Shown here in pieces: positions 10,701 to 21,333 of a DNA stretch of 64,000 bases (positions are counted from its first letter, which is position 1; each line of letters opens with the position of its first letter). Source of the stretch: Diplosphaera chodatii (lineage: Eukaryota > Chlorophyta > Trebouxiophyceae > Prasiolales > Stichococcaceae); NCBI GenBank assembly GCA_032358165.1, contig JAALGY010000033.1, positions 1,674,001 through 1,738,000 of the forward strand, given 5' to 3'. Both the position numbers and the translations under genes were made by a program. The notes below the pieces were generated by a model, which had not been told where the DNA came from, did no database searches, and saw only the letters and a list, made by a program, of their open reading frames with translations.

Positions 10701-13700
10701 TGCCCAGCACCGCCGTGAGCAGCCTGGTGTGGAGGTGCCTTGCAGCCACCAGTCCCGCATATGCAAAGGAGAATGCCCTCACCTATGCAGTGATCACACA
10801 TTGAAAGGATTGCCAACTGAGGCCTGGTGCGTCACTGTAGGAGGCAGGGCAGCATATGGCATGCTCAATTCAGATTGCCAATGCACATACCAGTGCACAC
10901 ACGACACTCGCAGCGGCAAAGCCCATCAGGCCCTGCAAGAAGTTTGCGGCAGACACCCCAGCAATGCCAACACCGCCGTAGGGTGTGGCAGGGTGAGCAG
11001 CAGCCCACGCTAACCAAAGATCACTGCCGGTTCTGCTAGCCTGCGACAGCAGCAAGCCAAGCGTCAGCAAGGTAACAAGTGATGCAGCGCTCTGGCGCAT
11101 TGAATCAACCACACAGCCGACAGCATCACGCCAAGCACACCTGCATGAGTAGCAGGCTCACGACAATGACTATGCTCAAGGCTATGCCCATGGCTCCCAG
11201 GTAGAAGGAGTACACTGCCGGCGTAACATGCCCAACAGCCCGTGCTTCTGCCTGCGCGCTGTCTGACGGCAGGTCGTGCACCGTCGCTGGTGCAGCTGCT
11301 TGACCGCCTGCCAACAGCTTTTGGTCGACTCCACCATGTTCCCGTGCGCCCTCTGCCTCAGGGTTGGTGGGTCGCTGTAACCCGTGCCATAACACTGGTA
11401 GCAGACCTGTCCCCCCGCCAGGTCTGTGCTCTGCATGGCATGCAGTATGGCAAAATCTCCACGCATGTTGACATGTCACAGACTATTTTTGATGGCCGAC
11501 ATTTAAAAACGTGTCAAGTGCAGAGCACAGAACTTTGGAACATTCGCACCAATACACTGGATGGCTCCGGCATCCAGTGTAACAACCATGTCGGCAGCAG
11601 CAATGCAGGGCGGGTGCCTGGTTGCCACAATGCGCGTCTTGTCTGCCACCAGTGGTCCCTGCAGCGTGTCCAGCAGCAGCGCCGCAGTGTGCACATCAAC
11701 CGCGGCAAAGATGTCATCACACAGCCACACAGGCCGGTCAGCGCCCTGCAAGCATGACGTCCATGACAACATGTCCCCGAACTTGATTGAGAGAAGATGC
11801 ATATTGGTGTGCAACAATGGGATTTGGCATGGTGAAGGCCAGATCCCACATAGATAGAGCACACGGATGCTGCTGCGCACATGCAGGAAGCGACCTGGCA
11901 CCTGGCAAATTGCGCGAGCAAGTGCGATGCGTGCGCACTGGCCGCCGGACAGTGCTGAGCCGGCGGAGCCAGCCCCCGTGGCATCGCCTGCCGCCATCTG
12001 GGCAACGTCCTGATCCAGGCCGCAAGCGGCCAGCACGCTCAGGTAGTGCCCCTGGTCTGCCTCCTGCCCCAGTGTTATGTTTGATCTGTGAACAGGACAG
12101 GCGTCACGAGGGTAAGTACATTGATCCACCAATTGCAAAGGCGCACGAGCCAGTGAGCTCGGACACGATGAGGATGGAGGCCTTTAACTTAACAAGGTTT
12201 GTGTAATGAAAGTGGAGTTGGGGCACACACCAATCACCTGATGCTGTCGTTCATGACCCAGTGCTGCTGTGGTACAAATGCAACCTCGCCGCCAACCTGG
12301 CAGCTTCCAGACACCAGGCGTACTTCTCCCAGCAGCGCTGCCAAAAGGCTGCTCTTGCCGCAGCCATTTTCGCCGGTCAGCACTACGAGCGTGCCAGCAG
12401 AAACATCCAGCGAAAGACCATGCAGCACTGCAGCGCCTACAAGCACCAGGAGGATTTGCAGGAGTTGTCGTGTGCTAGCAGACGAGGCTCCTCAGGCCGC
12501 GCAGACAATGTGCAGGCTGGAGACAACCAGGGCTGCCAGTGGACCAGCGTGTGGGGCGGACAACGCACCAGGCGTCATCTCCCTGTCGCTGTGCCAGCTG
12601 AAGGTCGCATTCCGCAGCGAGACTGCTGGAGGGTCAATGCCTGCCTACACACCGACATGATACTCAAATGTGATCTGAAGCCGCATGCGCTCATATGCAA
12701 CTGCTATGCTAGCTGTGGCATCTATGTAGTCGTCAGGCAGCAGCACCTGTCGAAGAATGGGTCGCAGCTTGCTGCAGGAGACCTGCATGGCCAACAAAGA
12801 GTGCTCATGAAGCAGAAAGCACTGCATCAGGGATTTCAAAGCCTGCATTCAAACACGTACATGGCGGTGCTGCTTCTACAATGTCACCTCTTGCAACCCG
12901 AGAAAGGCCTGCAGCCGTTCAACAGATACCAAGGCTTCCACCACGCCATTGATAACCCAAGGAAGACTGTTGAGTGGCCCGATAAGTGTGTTGAAGAGTG
13001 CCAGTGATGTAAAGACCGTGCTGGCCGTGAGCACATGTCCGGACAGCGAGTATGTTGCGAAAACCGCTGTTGAGAACAACAGTGACGTCACTGCCCATGC
13101 CGCAACACACCTGCTTTGAGAAAAGCAGCCTGATCAGCTCTGTGCTCTGTAGCTCCCCACGTGTACCGCAAACCGACGCTCACTGACTTGTCCAACATCC
13201 TCAGACGCCTGCACGTCGGCATGTCAGGCAGCCCTGCGCACAGCGGAGGACCCACCCGGCATCAAGGTACTTGCGCCGGGCAAGCCATCGCAGCTCCGTG
13301 CTGCGAGCTGCACTGATCCTATCCGCAAAGACAGGCTCCAGAACCCCCATCTTGATCTGGCGGATGCTTTTCAGCACCGTCTACACTGCAAAGGCATCAT
13401 TGGCTGGACTGCTTCCTGCTGTGGAAGGGTGCACATGCCAGCTGGAACCTTGCTACTTGCAACAACTGTGTGTCAAGCAGCAGACACACCTGAAGGATGC
13501 CGAGGCGCACATCTTTGGCGGACATCATCTCAGTGGATGCCATCTGAATCTGCTGCGCAAGCCATCGGTTGATGGGTATGAGCGCAAGTACTACCATCAA
13601 ACCAGCCATGCAAGCCAGCTGCACCTGCAACGAATCACCAAGCCAATCAAGCTAGAAGCATGAAAATGTGCACCGGCGTGGTGTATAACATGGAACCCCA

Positions 13701-14950
13701 CGAGTCGACGTCTGACCTGAGTATATAAGAGAAACAGTGCCGCCAGGACTTGCAGGGGCAGACTCCAGCACTCATGGCCGCTGTCCACTATATTGACGAC
13801 CCTATCAGCGTCTGCAAGGCTGAAAGCTGCAGGTAAGTTTGGATGAAAGGTTCAACTGTAGTGAGCTGCACGTAGCATGGACAACCACCAGGGCCAGAGC
13901 ATTGCTTACCAATGGACATGAGGGTTTGCACGTCTGCAGTGCCAGCATCTGCTTTGGCATATGATGGCACAAGAAGCACCTTCCGCAGTAACATGCATGT
14001 GATGCTCGAGCGCAACTGGCATGTGATTCGGCCCTGCAATGGACAACAACATCTTACAAAAGCACCTGGAGGCTGTGCAAGATGCTTTTTCTGGGTTTCC
14101 ATGGCAAGCCTTCCCTGAGCAACTCACCTTGCGGTAATTGTACTGCCCGTTCAGGATCCCCCTCACAAACGCTGATAACCCCAGCAGCAGCGCACAGGCA
14201 GAGCTGGAGGACCACCAGGATGCATGCCCCGCTTCAGCTGGAGCGGCCTCTGCTGGCTTGCTGTCTTGCAGCTGCCTGCGTGTAAAGGTGTGACAACTCG
14301 GCGGTCGTATGTGCGATGTGCATGTGCCGTCATCTCAAGTGGCAGTTGGATGGCAGCAAGCCGATAGGGCACCTGAGCAGCAGCTGCAGCAGGAACGGGC
14401 CGGCAAAGTTCAGCGCATCTCCGAGCAGCTTGATGGCGCCAATAGCGAGGTACTCGCGCCAGTACAGTGCGCAGATAGCGTGCAGCAGTGCAAGGCGGGG
14501 CTGTGTGCCAGCACCTTCAGCCTGCAGGAATGCACACTTGTGACAAACAGAGTGATGTGTAAGGTTCGCAAACCCAGGCAAGGTTGTCCGCTGGTGCACT
14601 TGTGATGGATCTCACCTCTTGCCATGCCTGCCACAGGTTGTCTGTGCACTTGGTCGGATGTGCTTCGGCGGTAAGGTGCAGTAGGTCATCGATCTGCAGC
14701 GATCGCCGCACGCCTGTCCGCATGAGCCGGTTGACAGCAGAGAAGAACGGCCCTCCTGCTGATACCTTCGGCAGTCAACATACGGTCATCTGCACACCAT
14801 TCAGTATGCCCGAGTAGCCCCAGCAGTATCCCGTCATGCAGAGCTAAAGACGCTTGCCTCGTCTTGCCATGGGTGCTCTGTTGTGCCGGCAGCACTCCTA
14901 GACAGCAGTGGCTGTGCCACTGCAGCATCAGATGCCTCCAGAGCCGGCAT
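7761..14950 (-). CDS. ABCC (MRP-type) ABC transporter
   Basis: A full-length ABC exporter of subfamily C, split into many exons; members move glutathione or other conjugates, often at the vacuolar membrane. The ATG at 14950 opens MPALEASDAAVAQPLLSRSA, followed by the ABCC-style GGPFFSAVNRLMRTGVRR near 14750. Hydrophobic segments of two transmembrane domains follow. NBD1 has Walker A GENGCGKSS (near 12365), Q-loop VPQQH, signature LSGGQCARIALARA (near 11940) and Walker B VWLCDDIFAAVD (near 11730). NBD2 has FDDVSLRYAPDAAWALHAIT, Walker A GRTG|SGKSS split by an intron (near 9020/8885), Q-loop VVPQHP, signature LSQG|HRQLLSLARA split by an intron (exon edges 8172 and 8056), Walker B VVCLDE and H-loop LIAHQ. 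Oddities: NBD1 has TRH where THQ is usual, the NBD2 signature has H for Q, and its D-loop lacks Asp. The splice after the first exon is not resolved. Confidence 0.88.
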
Positions 14951-15836
14951 AATGTGGCGTGGCGTCACAAAACCAGGTGCGGGACGCTGGCGGCTGTAGC
15001 CGCTGCCGTCCAGCACCGCCATGCAGCATGATGCATGCGGCACTGTTTGTCAGTCCACACTATGCCTTTCCCGCACATGCCCGTGGTTGATGATGCAGCA
15101 TAGGTGAGTGTGACATGATGCGCCAATGTCCTTTCGAGGTGTTTCAGCAGTCTTTGACCAATGCTGCAGGATTTGATCGCGGTTACATCGCCGCACACCT
15201 ACTGCAGCAAGGTCCATCATGTGCAACAGCAGCAGGGCCGATACCAGCAAAGCCCGCTTCCGGCCTGCAACTGCATTCGTGAACAACACATGTGCCAGTG
15301 CTGGCACTCAGGATCCAAATTTCTGCTGAGGCCATCATGAGCCAAGTGGGTTGGACATTGGCAAATTGTACGGTCACCTGTCCGGTACATGTGTGGCCAT
15401 CTCGGACGCTGCACCGCCGTCCAGAACCCGCTTCTGAGTTGGATTTGACACAGTCTGCTAGCTTGTCATATGTCGCGCGTTTTGACGCGGTAGCCATTAC
15501 TACACTTATGTTTGCCCGCATGCTTTTGGCATCAGGCTCGTTGTTGAACGCGCACGTTATGCCTCTGCACATCATCGGTGGCATCCCCACGCATACAGCG
15601 TGTACTTGCCTGCCTCGGCTTCAGACACTGGGTGTGGCAGGCAGTAACTGGTTGGCAGGCAGACTTTCAGGTAATGCCGCTGCATGTTCCTGCACGGCTG
15701 CTGCATGTTGTAAGTAGGTCGCTGCATCCTGCACACAACCACGGGAATACCCCACTCAGTGCTTGTGCATTGAATCTGCGCGGCTGGCCTTGTTACTGCA
15801 GGCACCTCCACGGCGGCAGCATGTCAATCCAGCAGT
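14951..15836. promoter_or_regulatory. Divergent intergenic region ABCC / unknown gene
   Basis: Nearly 0.9 kb separates the ABCC ATG (minus) and the chosen ATG of the next plus-strand gene. Open frames in both directions are unstructured. It may include 5' UTR or an upstream exon of the plus gene. Confidence 0.4.
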
Positions 15837-17614
15837 GTGAGCAGCACTGTGCGGTGTGGCTCCCTAAACGACAGCAGCAAATGCAGCATCAACTCTGCTG
15901 CCAGAGGCGTCACTAGTCATCGAAAGCCCCCCAGCCTCCAGCAAGCAGCTAGCCAGCATAGGTCTGCAGGCCTAGCGACCTCTGCAGTACGACTGAGGCG
16001 GAAAGGCAGCCAACCGCAGCGCAAGCTGGCAGATGCGGCTGAAGATGTGTCTACGCATCAAAGCAGCGTCGCAGATGGGCCGTCAGACAGCACGGGCGGG
16101 GATGGCATGACGTCGCAGGGCGTGCAGTCCCTGCCTGATCAGCAGCAGGCAGGGTTTGCTGCTCGAGTCGATGCAGTCACAGGGTCAAGCTCCTCGACGT
16201 GGCTAGTTGGCCAGACAGCACAGGCCACCGGCCAGCCGGCTACAGCACCCAGCGGCATACAGGCGGCAGAGTGGCTGACAGACAATGCGCCCTGGGTGGC
16301 GGATCAAACCCTACCCAATGACGGCGCAACCTGGCCGTCAAATGTGAGAGTCTCCAGCTCCGCCGGTCATGGGTGCATGCCCGCTTAGCTCCAGTCCCAT
16401 GGGCAGCACAGCATGATATCATGTCATGCCTGCCAGAAAGGGCCCATTGGGGAGGCATCTGGTCTGCTGTCCTGTCTTGTTGCCAGTCTCGACGTCGGCA
16501 CCAACCTGATGCCGGCGTGGTGCAGCTGGCGTGGACGCCGGAGCGGGCGGGCGGGGTGCACGCGCCCCACCGGGTGCGCGTGCAGCTGGACGGCGAGCCG
16601 GTCGACGTGCTGCCGCTGTGGGTGGCGGTGCACCAGCAGCATGACGACGGCGTCGCCAGGTGCCCGAGTCTGGGGCGAGCGCCTCTCCATTCCCAGATGA
16701 ACCGAATGGAGGCTGTGTGCGCAGCCTGCCTCCCTGCATGCTGAGCCTAGTGTCCGGCAGGTGGTCGCTCCCAAATTTTTGATGGAGCAGCTGGGCTTGC
16801 TGTCTGGGGAAGGGAATATCAACCGCTGCGTGGCCCGGGACTCGCAGGCTGTACGAGAGCATCTGCCCACTGTCAGAGGATCTGGTGGCACGGCTGACAT
16901 GCCACATGGAGCCCTTCTGCATCACCAGCAGCCTGGCATTCAGCCGCTGCCAGGCAAGCTCTCGTCCGTGGAGCCTGAAGCAGCACACGTGTCTGGGACA
17001 TCGATCTGGTGCTGTGCAGTCGAGCTGCACCTGTTCTGGGTACAACTATCAAGGACACCATGTCCTCGTGATTCTGGTTGGCGCGTCCGCTGCAGGCGCG
17101 CGCTGGGCCGTGGCGCAACTACTTCATTGGCGTCATAGGCACATTTGCACCTGACGAAGACGACGTGTTGTGGCCCAATCAGGTGGCGCTTGCTGCAGAT
17201 GTGGTCTCCATCCATCTGACGATGCTTTCCTACACAGCATTGCAGGAGACATACGCCTCGCTTCACAGCGCAACTGCTGTTGCAGGTGTTGTACGGTTTA
17301 CGCACGATGTTCAACGTGCGGGATGGGCAGGACCTGGCGCAGTTCCTTGCGGACCCCCAGCGGGAGGAGTTCGACAGCCACTCCAGCCACCTCAGCCGGA
17401 TCCAGGTGCAGCATGATTCAACGCACGTTGGGCCTGCTCATGCTGCGCATCACTATGGTGTCTGTCTCGTTTGGATTGTTGTGACAATGCTGAAAGTGCT
17501 GCTCTGCAGGCAGAGCGAGGGTACCGCAAGGCTTGGTCATATCACCGGCTCCGCACACGGTGGGGGGCCGACACCCTTGCCGAGTTTGGCATCGGGCAGG
17601 GTGACTTTCAATGA
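15837..17614 (+). CDS. Unrecognised, probably plastid-targeted protein with a GC-AG intron
   Basis: I do not recognise the family. Six exons join in frame. Exon 1 (from 15837) ends near 16341 at ATWPSN and carries a Ser/Arg/Gln-rich, transit-peptide-like start. Exon 2 begins SRRRHQPDAGVVQLAWTPE near 16488 and ends HQQHDDGVA near 16660. Exon 3 begins at 16848 (LYESICPLSEDLVARLTC). Exon 4 begins at 17096 (ARAGPWRNYFIGVIG, then TFAPDEDDVLWPNQ). Exon 5 begins near 17287 (VLYGLRTMFNVRDGQDLAQF). The last exon begins near 17511 (AERGYRKAWSYHRLRTRWG) and ends GIGQGDFQ, stop 17612-17614. The intron after CQ at 16953 starts gcaagc, a GC-AG intron. Without that splice the frame breaks. The product is soluble-looking, with about 210 residues after the transit-like region. 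Confidence 0.6.
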
Positions 17615-17841
17615 GTGCATTAGTTGCAAAAATTATTGTGCCAACCGCACTGATTGCAATGCTGGACCCTACAACGCCTGAGCAGGCTGCGTGCTGTGGT
17701 ATTAGGACAAAAGAATCGGGACAATGCAAGCATTTAGTCCAGATGGTCCACTGCACAAGTTGAATGCAAAGCACACCCACGACGAGCTTGTCACTGAGCC
17801 ATCCACATATATGTTGAATGAGATTGCGCTTGCCATGGGGG

Positions 17842-20223
17842 TCATAGGCCCTGCACTGCGTCGCCGCTTTCGGCCTTTGGCATCGAGCTGTCATGTTCCA
17901 GTTTGAGCTTGCACAGGTCTTTGTGCTGTGCTGCATCCAGTGCGTGGCCGCCAAACAGCGCTGAAAGCTCGATGGTGCCATCTGCAGAGGCAGGTAGCAG
18001 TTCTTCTCACAACCCACAAGGGTGCCTGAGCAGCTGCACTTGACTGTGCATGGTCAAGAGAACGACTGAATGCACATGTGGGGAAGTACCTTCAGCTGTG
18101 CCAGGAAAATGCAGCACTTGGCGGTTGTAAAGGACCCGCACGACATAGCGGGGCGCTGCGCCTGCTGCCTCAGACGGTCGCTCCCACAGCTCGAACACCA
18201 GGTTGCTGAACAACAACAATCACAAGGTCAGTGCCTGTGCTCCTGCTGCATCGCGAGACAAATTGCAGATGAGAAGCGCACAATGCATCACACTAGATTG
18301 GAAGTGGCCAGGCATGAATTGGCTATGATATGCACCTGAGGTAGACGGGCCAGTGATCCACATCAATGCCCAGCGCACGCAGCAGAGGCATGATGGTGGT
18401 GTCATGGCCGCTGTACAGGTACAGCTTGTACTCTGCATCGCCTGTGCACATACATTGCAAGCAACTTTCAACTGCACCAGACTGCCAGCACTCTCAGCAA
18501 CCAGATGTAGGTCATCTGCTTTGAGAACCACATCTTCTTGGCACTGGTGCATGTGGCGCTCGCCTGCGGTGCTGGCGCTCATGCGCTGCACCAGCTCCGC
18601 CACCAGGCGGCCCACGCCCAGGCGCAGCGCGCCCGGCTTCCCATCTGCATTCAGGCGCGCCGCGCATGACAGGCTGCTCAGCACCTGAGGACCGTTTTAT
18701 AGAAGCTGCAGGGCGTCAGCTGAGCTGCACCACCACGGCCTGGCACAGGCCCCCTAAATGTCAGCCGTGGTGCGTGGCAGCGGGGCAGGTGGCCCACCGC
18801 CGGCGTCCGCGGGGGCCACCAGGGCGAGCATGCGGCGGGCCGCCTCCCGCTCGATGTCGTCCAGCAGCGCGGTGTCGAAGGTGCCGGGCAGCGGCTTCTG
18901 GTGGAAGCGCAGCGTCGTCAGCGCATCCTGAGAGCGCCGGGAGCCAGCCCACGGTCAGGTGCCTCCGCATCAGCTTGTCACTTCCATGCTGAACCTGCAG
19001 CAGCACCTCCAGCGCACCCAGTATACACACTGCCAGCATGCAGGCTGCCGACTGGAAGCCTCACGTGCAGCTCCACGAAGGAGACGTGGCCCTGCTCCGG
19101 GGTGGTGCCCATCGCCTCATGCACACGCGTCTCCAGCTGCCGCACCTCCTCCGAGTCTGCCAGAGAATCTGCACCAGCATGGAAGAGTGGGTTGGTATGT
19201 CATGTTGGCAGCGTGTGTCGAAGGCTAGAGATGAGCCTACAGACTGGAGGCATATCAGATATGTCCAGGGTGCTTCCTCAGACCAAGCAGCAGGCAAGGT
19301 CACCAGCCGCAGGCTGCAAGACATGCAAGCCACACCCGCCCACCCTTGAGCGCCCGCCGCTGCGTGGACATCAAGCGCGCCAGCTGCTCGCACGCTTTCG
19401 CGTTGCCGAACAGTATTTCGTCGAGCTCCGTGGCCGTGACCACGGGGATGGCTGCATCTGCGGACTCGTACAGCCCGGCCACGAGGTACTCCAGTGTGGC
19501 GACCGTCCGCCTGTAGTTTGTTGTGCGCCCTGCATGCAGAGGAGGTGATCATATCGGTGTAGGAAGCTGGCCGGCTCTGGGCTCTGCAAGGCCGGGGCGC
19601 TTGCGCGCATGTCACACGCCCCACATGCTGACCTGACACAGCGCCTGCCGTGGCGGTCGGCGGCAGGAAGCTGAGCTGGTCCACATAGCGCTGCCGCAGC
19701 CAGGCGCCAGTGTCGATGGCCTGCCGCTGGCCCAGCAGCGTCAGCTCGCCCTTGGTGCAGCCGCCCGGCAGCACCCGCGCTGCCTGGGGGAACAGAAGTG
19801 GCGCAGCAGTGAGCGCACTTGTGCTTCGCAATCAGCAGCAATGTCAGCACGTTTTCTGCCCTGCACGACGTGGGTGCTACCCCTTGCAGCCATCACCTGC
19901 GCAGCGTCGTGTTTGGCGAAGGGCTGCGGCCCGCCATCCGCTGCATTCCGGATGCTGATCGCCGGGCGCTGCGGCAGCAGCTGCCCACAGACGGTTCCCG
20001 ACTCGAACCTGGCGCCCGTCTCCTGCCAGAACTTGTCCGTCAACGGCGTCCGAGCTCCGTGCCTGAACACTGCCTGCACCAGCTTGAGCCGATCACCCTG
20101 TGACGGCGGCGCTGCGGGCGCGTCTGCGGGCGGCCGCTGTGCCTCACATGTCACGAGGCTGCTGTTGCTGCACAGCCAGTACAGCGCTCCGAGCTGACCC
20201 AGCTGCAGGGGTCGCCTGAGCAT
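17842..20223 (-). CDS. Histidine acid phosphatase (ACP6/lysophosphatidate phosphatase-like)
   Basis: This is a member of histidine phosphatase branch 2. The active-site motif RHGARTP is at residues 54-60 (VQAVFRHGARTPLTDKF). The ATG at 20223 starts MLRRPLQLGQLGALYWLCSN, a possible signal or anchor segment. Downstream exons give GELTLLGQRQAIDTGAWLR, RTTNYRRTVATLEYLVAGLY (a substrate-pocket region with the second Arg) and, near 18430-18380, YKLYLYSGHDTTI with the proton-donor HD pair. The last exon reads GTIELSALFGGHALDAA and ends DAVQGL, stop at 17842-17844. The order and the RxTN..RT / SGHDTT pair fit the ACP6 (lysophosphatidic acid phosphatase) group better than phytases, but substrate cannot be read from sequence. 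The gene converges on the unrecognised plus-strand gene, 227 bases apart. Confidence 0.85.
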
Positions 20224-20962
20224 GCCTCAGTGGGCTCAGCCGCGCAACGACGGGATCCTGCTACAAGGGGATGACGTGACGAAGGAATGCCAAGGAACGT
20301 ATCACAGGCACAACCGCTGTGAGTATCACTTCATCGTGGCACTCAATGCGGGTCGAGGGCACTTGGCTGTCGCAATAAATATTGCAGATGCTTGCAGGCG
20401 CAAACCACCATGAGGCATATGCTCAGGGCGTGTAGCAGGTGCATAATGCTTGTGTACGTACCCTGGAGATTGTTGTGCTGCAGGGGTGGTGGTGCCGACA
20501 CTCGAATCCATGGCAATGCATCATGTACGTCCAATTGTCCGCTAGTTACACAAGCACAACTCCACACACTACAGACGAACTGCGACTTTGCTGCGGTCAG
20601 GTGCGGCAGCCGTCGCAGTTTTCAGTTTAGGACACGGCACCTGCTGAAAACTGCCAATTGACCCCAATCAGTACTTGAACAGCTCCCACTGGTGCGGCGC
20701 AAATGCTGCATCGTCAGCCCCGAACCACCCAAAACAACCCGTGTCTGATCTACAAGTGCTGGCGAGCCCACAATTCACAGCAAATACCTACTCACAGCAC
20801 AAATCTTCCAGCTTCAATACCAAGCCACACGCAGTGGCGTGCTACACTGAACAATTCACGCATGTGCTGAGCCGACAAGGTCGAACGTGGAGAGGCGGGG
20901 CAACGATGAGACGGTGCGCGGGCGGCGGAAGGCCCCCCAAGACGCACGCGCAATAGTGCGGG

Positions 20963-20993
20963 GCAACGCCTGCATGCAGACTGCAGGCGTTGC
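20963..20993. repeat. Perfect 12-bp inverted repeat (hairpin)
   Basis: Arms gcaacgcctgca (20963-20974) and tgcaggcgttgc (20982-20993) are exact reverse complements around a 7-base loop. The structure lies about 340 bases past the MYB stop codon in the direction of MYB transcription. It may form an RNA hairpin near the end of that transcript; function unknown. Confidence 0.7.
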
Positions 20994-21294
20994 TCCCGCC
21001 ATGAAATGCCTCCTGCCTGTTTGCGTGGGTGACGCATGCCGCCGGCAGGCGGGCGACCAACTGAAGAGGAAACTGCCCAGTTCTGCTCCGTTGAAGCTAG
21101 CTGCACGAGTGCGCCCTCTGACTTCCCCAGGAACCAAGGAAACTGATCTAAGGTCTGCCGCGCGTGGCTAGGTGTCCAGCAGGGTGTCGAGCCATGCGGG
21201 TGCTGACCTGCACACACGTACAGCAACAATGGTGATGTGGTGTGCTGAAAATGCTGCGGGCTACAGTGATGGCCCGCAGATGCAGAGCGGGCGG

Positions 21295-21299
21295 TTACA
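21295..21299 (-). terminator. Candidate TGTAA polyadenylation signal of the MYB gene
   Basis: On the minus strand this reads TGTAA, the polyadenylation signal used widely in green algae, 30 bases beyond the MYB stop codon. The motif is short, so chance occurrence is possible. Confidence 0.4.
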
Positions 21300-21333
21300 G
21301 GTACAGGGAATAATGCAGGTACAGGGTATCATG
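21298..21333. repeat. Two-copy 18-bp tandem repeat over the MYB stop codon
   Basis: Units caggtacagggaataatg (21298-21315) and caggtacagggtatcatg (21316-21333) differ at two positions. The second copy contains the reverse complement of the MYB stop codon (21329-21331). Confidence 0.7.

Larger units (their letters stand above)
20224..21328. other. Intergenic region with a hairpin and a small tandem repeat
   Basis: About 1.1 kb lies between the MYB stop and the ACP6-like start, both minus strand. It holds the presumed MYB 3' UTR (with a TGTAA element and a strong inverted repeat) and the phosphatase promoter. No convincing ORF. Confidence 0.5.

Noticed and set aside
12261..13007. Plus-strand open frame of 248 codons
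   Set aside because: It overlaps the ABCC NBD1 exon and adjoining introns on the other strand and shows no motif.
16761..17138. Continuous plus-strand frame (VVAPKFLMEQLG...) as the exon following HDDGVA
   Set aside because: It does not join in phase with the previous exon. Using the acceptor at 16847 gives a phase-correct continuation (R|LYESIC) instead.
20485..20520. Sequence resembling a tRNA T-arm (actcgaatcc)
   Set aside because: I could not fold matching acceptor, D and anticodon arms around it.
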